Shown here piece by piece: positions 6,900 through 7,854 of a stretch of DNA of 7,854 nucleotides. A model generated the notes under the pieces. The model did no database searches. It worked only from the letters and a program-made list of their open reading frames with translations, and was not told the DNA's origin. The stretch comes from an uncultured Opitutia bacterium. Its GTDB lineage: Bacteria; Verrucomicrobiota; Verrucomicrobiia; Opitutales; Opitutaceae. Made by a program: the position numbers and the translations under genes. Numbering within the stretch: position 1 is the stretch's first letter; each line of letters opens with the position of its first letter. The stretch covers positions 1-7,854 of the forward strand of contig CAJAFD010000045.1 in assembly GCA_903938935.1 (NCBI GenBank), in the 5' to 3' direction.

Positions 6900-7697
6900 A
6901 TGAACAGCGTGGAAAAACCTTTGGTGTATGTGATCCTCGGGGCGGCGGGCTCGGGCCGGCGCGAGGTGTTGTGCGACCTGATTGAAGGCGGCCTGGGCGA
7001 AGACGCGCGGCCCGCGGTGATGCTGGCCGCGGCGGAACCGGCGGCGGAAATCGACGCTAAGTTGCCCGCGGTCTCGCGCTGGACGTGGACGCTCGCGGGC
7101 ACGATCGAGGCGGATTTGCCGGCGGGAGCGACGCACGTGTTTTTCGTGACCGATGGACGGCGCAGCCCGGTCGATCAGATGGAAGCGTTCAAGGCGTGGG
7201 TGGAAATGAAGCCGGCGGAGATCGCGCGAGTTTACACGGTGATCAACTGCCAGTTGGCGGAGAAGCATCCGGCGTTGCGCGCGTGGTACGAGGCGTGCGT
7301 GCATTTTTCCGACGTGGCGTTGCTCAATCGGCGCGAGGGCGTGGGCAACAAATGGATGAGCGATTTTCGGGCGTTTTTCGCGGATCAATTTGTGCCGTGT
7401 TTGTTTGAATTGGTGAAGGTGGGGCGGGTGAAAAATCCGCCGCTCATCCTCGAACCGCAGGCGCGGCGGATGACGCATATTTTCGACGACGAGCTCGAAT
7501 GGTTCGTCGTGGACGAAGAAGGCGTCGAGGACGACGGCAGTGATGCGAAGGACGGCGAAGAGGAAGAAGTCCAAGTCGCGCGCGAGGAAGATCCGTATTT
7601 CGCGCGTGATGCGGCGGGCCGTCGCGCGAAGCGCATCGTCGAGATCGCCGAGCTGTTGCCGAAAGTGGACGGCGCTTCTGCCGCGGAAACGACCTGA
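6900..7697 (+). CDS. Uncharacterised protein resembling a degenerate CobW/G3E-type P-loop GTPase
   Basis: 265 residues, not recognised as a named family. Seen: strand LVYVILGAAGSG followed by RRE (residues 8-22), in the position of a P-loop GxxGxGK[ST], but with Arg20-Arg21 where Lys-Ser/Thr is expected. A hydrophobic strand, ATHVFFVTDGRRSPVDQ (77-93), sits where a Walker B or sensor Asp would be. FSDVALLNRRE (136-146) resembles the NKxD base-recognition motif of CobW-like GTPases (ADxVxLNKxD) but reads NRRE. The C-terminal part is very acidic (196-231, with DGEEEEVQ), then a basic helix (about 238-254). No signal peptide or transmembrane segment. Inference: a P-loop NTPase fold that has lost, or altered, nucleotide binding, possibly a scaffold or metal-handling relative. 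Context: 60 nt downstream of aroC on the same strand with no terminator between, so likely co-transcribed. ATG 6900 is the first ATG after the aroC stop; no Shine-Dalgarno is visible. A plain hypothetical protein is the safe alternative. Confidence 0.75.
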   Translation: MNSVEKPLVYVILGAAGSGRREVLCDLIEGGLGEDARPAVMLAAAEPAAEIDAKLPAVSRWTWTLAGTIEADLPAGATHVFFVTDGRRSPVDQMEAFKAWVEMKPAEIARVYTVINCQLAEKHPALRAWYEACVHFSDVALLNRREGVGNKWMSDFRAFFADQFVPCLFELVKVGRVKNPPLILEPQARRMTHIFDDELEWFVVDEEGVEDDGSDAKDGEEEEVQVAREEDPYFARDAAGRRAKRIVEIAELLPKVDGASAAETT

Positions 7698-7703
7698 GCG
7701 GCG

Positions 7704-7744
7704 AAAAAATAAAAAGCCCCGAACTCGAACTTTCGAGTCGGGGC
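7704..7744 (-). terminator. Rho-independent terminator of the minus-strand aldolase-like gene
   Basis: Seen: arms 7716-7727 (GCCCCGAACTCG) and 7734-7744 (CGAGTCGGGGC) pair over 11 bp with a single bulged A and a 6-base loop. Read on the minus strand, the stem is followed directly by TTTTTATTTTTT (7715-7704), a near-perfect U-tract. On the + strand no T-run follows the stem, so it should act mainly on transcripts from the right. It lies 29 nt beyond the stop of the aldolase-like gene, and its U-tract starts just after the stop of the + strand gene. Confidence 0.88.
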
Positions 7745-7773
7745 GAAGTGGCGGCCGGAGTGGCGCGCGCGGA

Positions 7774-7854
7774 TTATTTGGCGGCGGCGGCGGCGACGGC
7801 GGCGACGAAGGCTTTGGCTTTGGCGGTGATCGCAGCCCAGTTTTTTTCCTTCAA
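7774..7854 (-). CDS. C-terminal 26 codons of a probable KDPG/KHG aldolase (5' end outside window)
   Basis: Seen: an open minus-strand frame from the right edge to TAA at 7776-7774, followed by a strong correctly oriented terminator, so it is a genuine gene end. The visible peptide reads LKEKNWAAITAKAKAFVAAV and then AAAAAK. Established knowledge: 2-dehydro-3-deoxyphosphogluconate / 4-hydroxy-2-oxoglutarate aldolases often end in a helix of this kind, with a W or Y, an IT pair and Ala/Lys helix residues. Inference: probably eda-like, which would cleave KDPG to pyruvate and glyceraldehyde 3-phosphate. The visible stretch is too short and too simple to be sure, so no gene symbol is given. The Ala-rich tail comes from a GCC-repeat tract. 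Confidence 0.5.
   Translation of the reverse strand: MKEKNWAAITAKAKAFVAAVAAAAAK
7780..7807. repeat. GGC/GCC trinucleotide tract
   Basis: Near-perfect GGC repeats on the + strand, interrupted by GAC, encode the Val/Ala-rich C-terminal tail of the minus-strand aldolase-like gene. It may vary in length between strains by slippage, but it sits in coding sequence and changes only alanine number. Confidence 0.5.

Noticed and set aside
6207..7574. 455-residue minus-strand open frame across aroC and the following gene
   Set aside because: Arg/His-rich mirror frame that spans two co-directional genes and the gap between them; no recognisable domain.
7716..7744. Hairpin as a + strand terminator for the 6900-7697 gene
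   Set aside because: No T-run follows the stem on the + strand; the U-tract is on the minus side only. Weak bidirectional action cannot be excluded.

Overview
This is a GC-rich, gene-dense chromosomal window of ordinary bacterial housekeeping and secretion genes. I see no phage, IS element, CRISPR array, tRNA or rRNA. The gene content (a three-gene type II secretion cluster, an alanine-rich high-GC proteome, starts with little Shine-Dalgarno sequence, an aldolase-like tail) fits a Gram-negative bacterium. My guess is Verrucomicrobiota, perhaps Opitutaceae, but this rests on impression of the protein sequences and not on a search.

Layout. The left end (2-502, + strand) holds the last 166 codons of NAD-dependent DNA ligase (ligA): the end of the helix-hairpin-helix region and the C-terminal BRCT domain. 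It runs tail to tail into a minus-strand operon at 499-5540, transcribed right to left as gspD (secretin), gspE (assembly ATPase) and gspF (inner-membrane platform). Spacings are tight (22 nt between D and E, 1 nt between E and F), and the ligA and gspF stop codons overlap in a TTAA tetramer.

A divergent intergenic region (5541-5726) with two small inverted repeats and a U-rich gspD leader separates the operon from aroC (chorismate synthase, + strand, 5727-6839). aroC is followed after 60 nt by a 265-residue protein of unknown function (6900-7697). This protein looks like a decayed CobW/G3E-type P-loop GTPase: it has a GAAGSGRRE P-loop with arginine where lysine is expected, and NRRE where NKxD is expected. 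A strong intrinsic terminator (7704-7744), oriented for the minus strand, lies between it and the C-terminal 26 codons of a minus-strand gene that resembles KDPG/KHG aldolase.

How they work together. GspD, GspE and GspF are the outer-membrane pore, cytoplasmic motor and inner-membrane platform of one secretion machine. The pseudopilins and the C, L and M components are not in this window. ligA, aroC and the aldolase are independent metabolic or DNA-repair genes. No clearly undescribed system is visible. The most interesting items are the degenerate GTPase-like protein beside aroC, the SD-less start sites with a U-rich leader before gspD, and the atypical segment before the last HhH of LigA.
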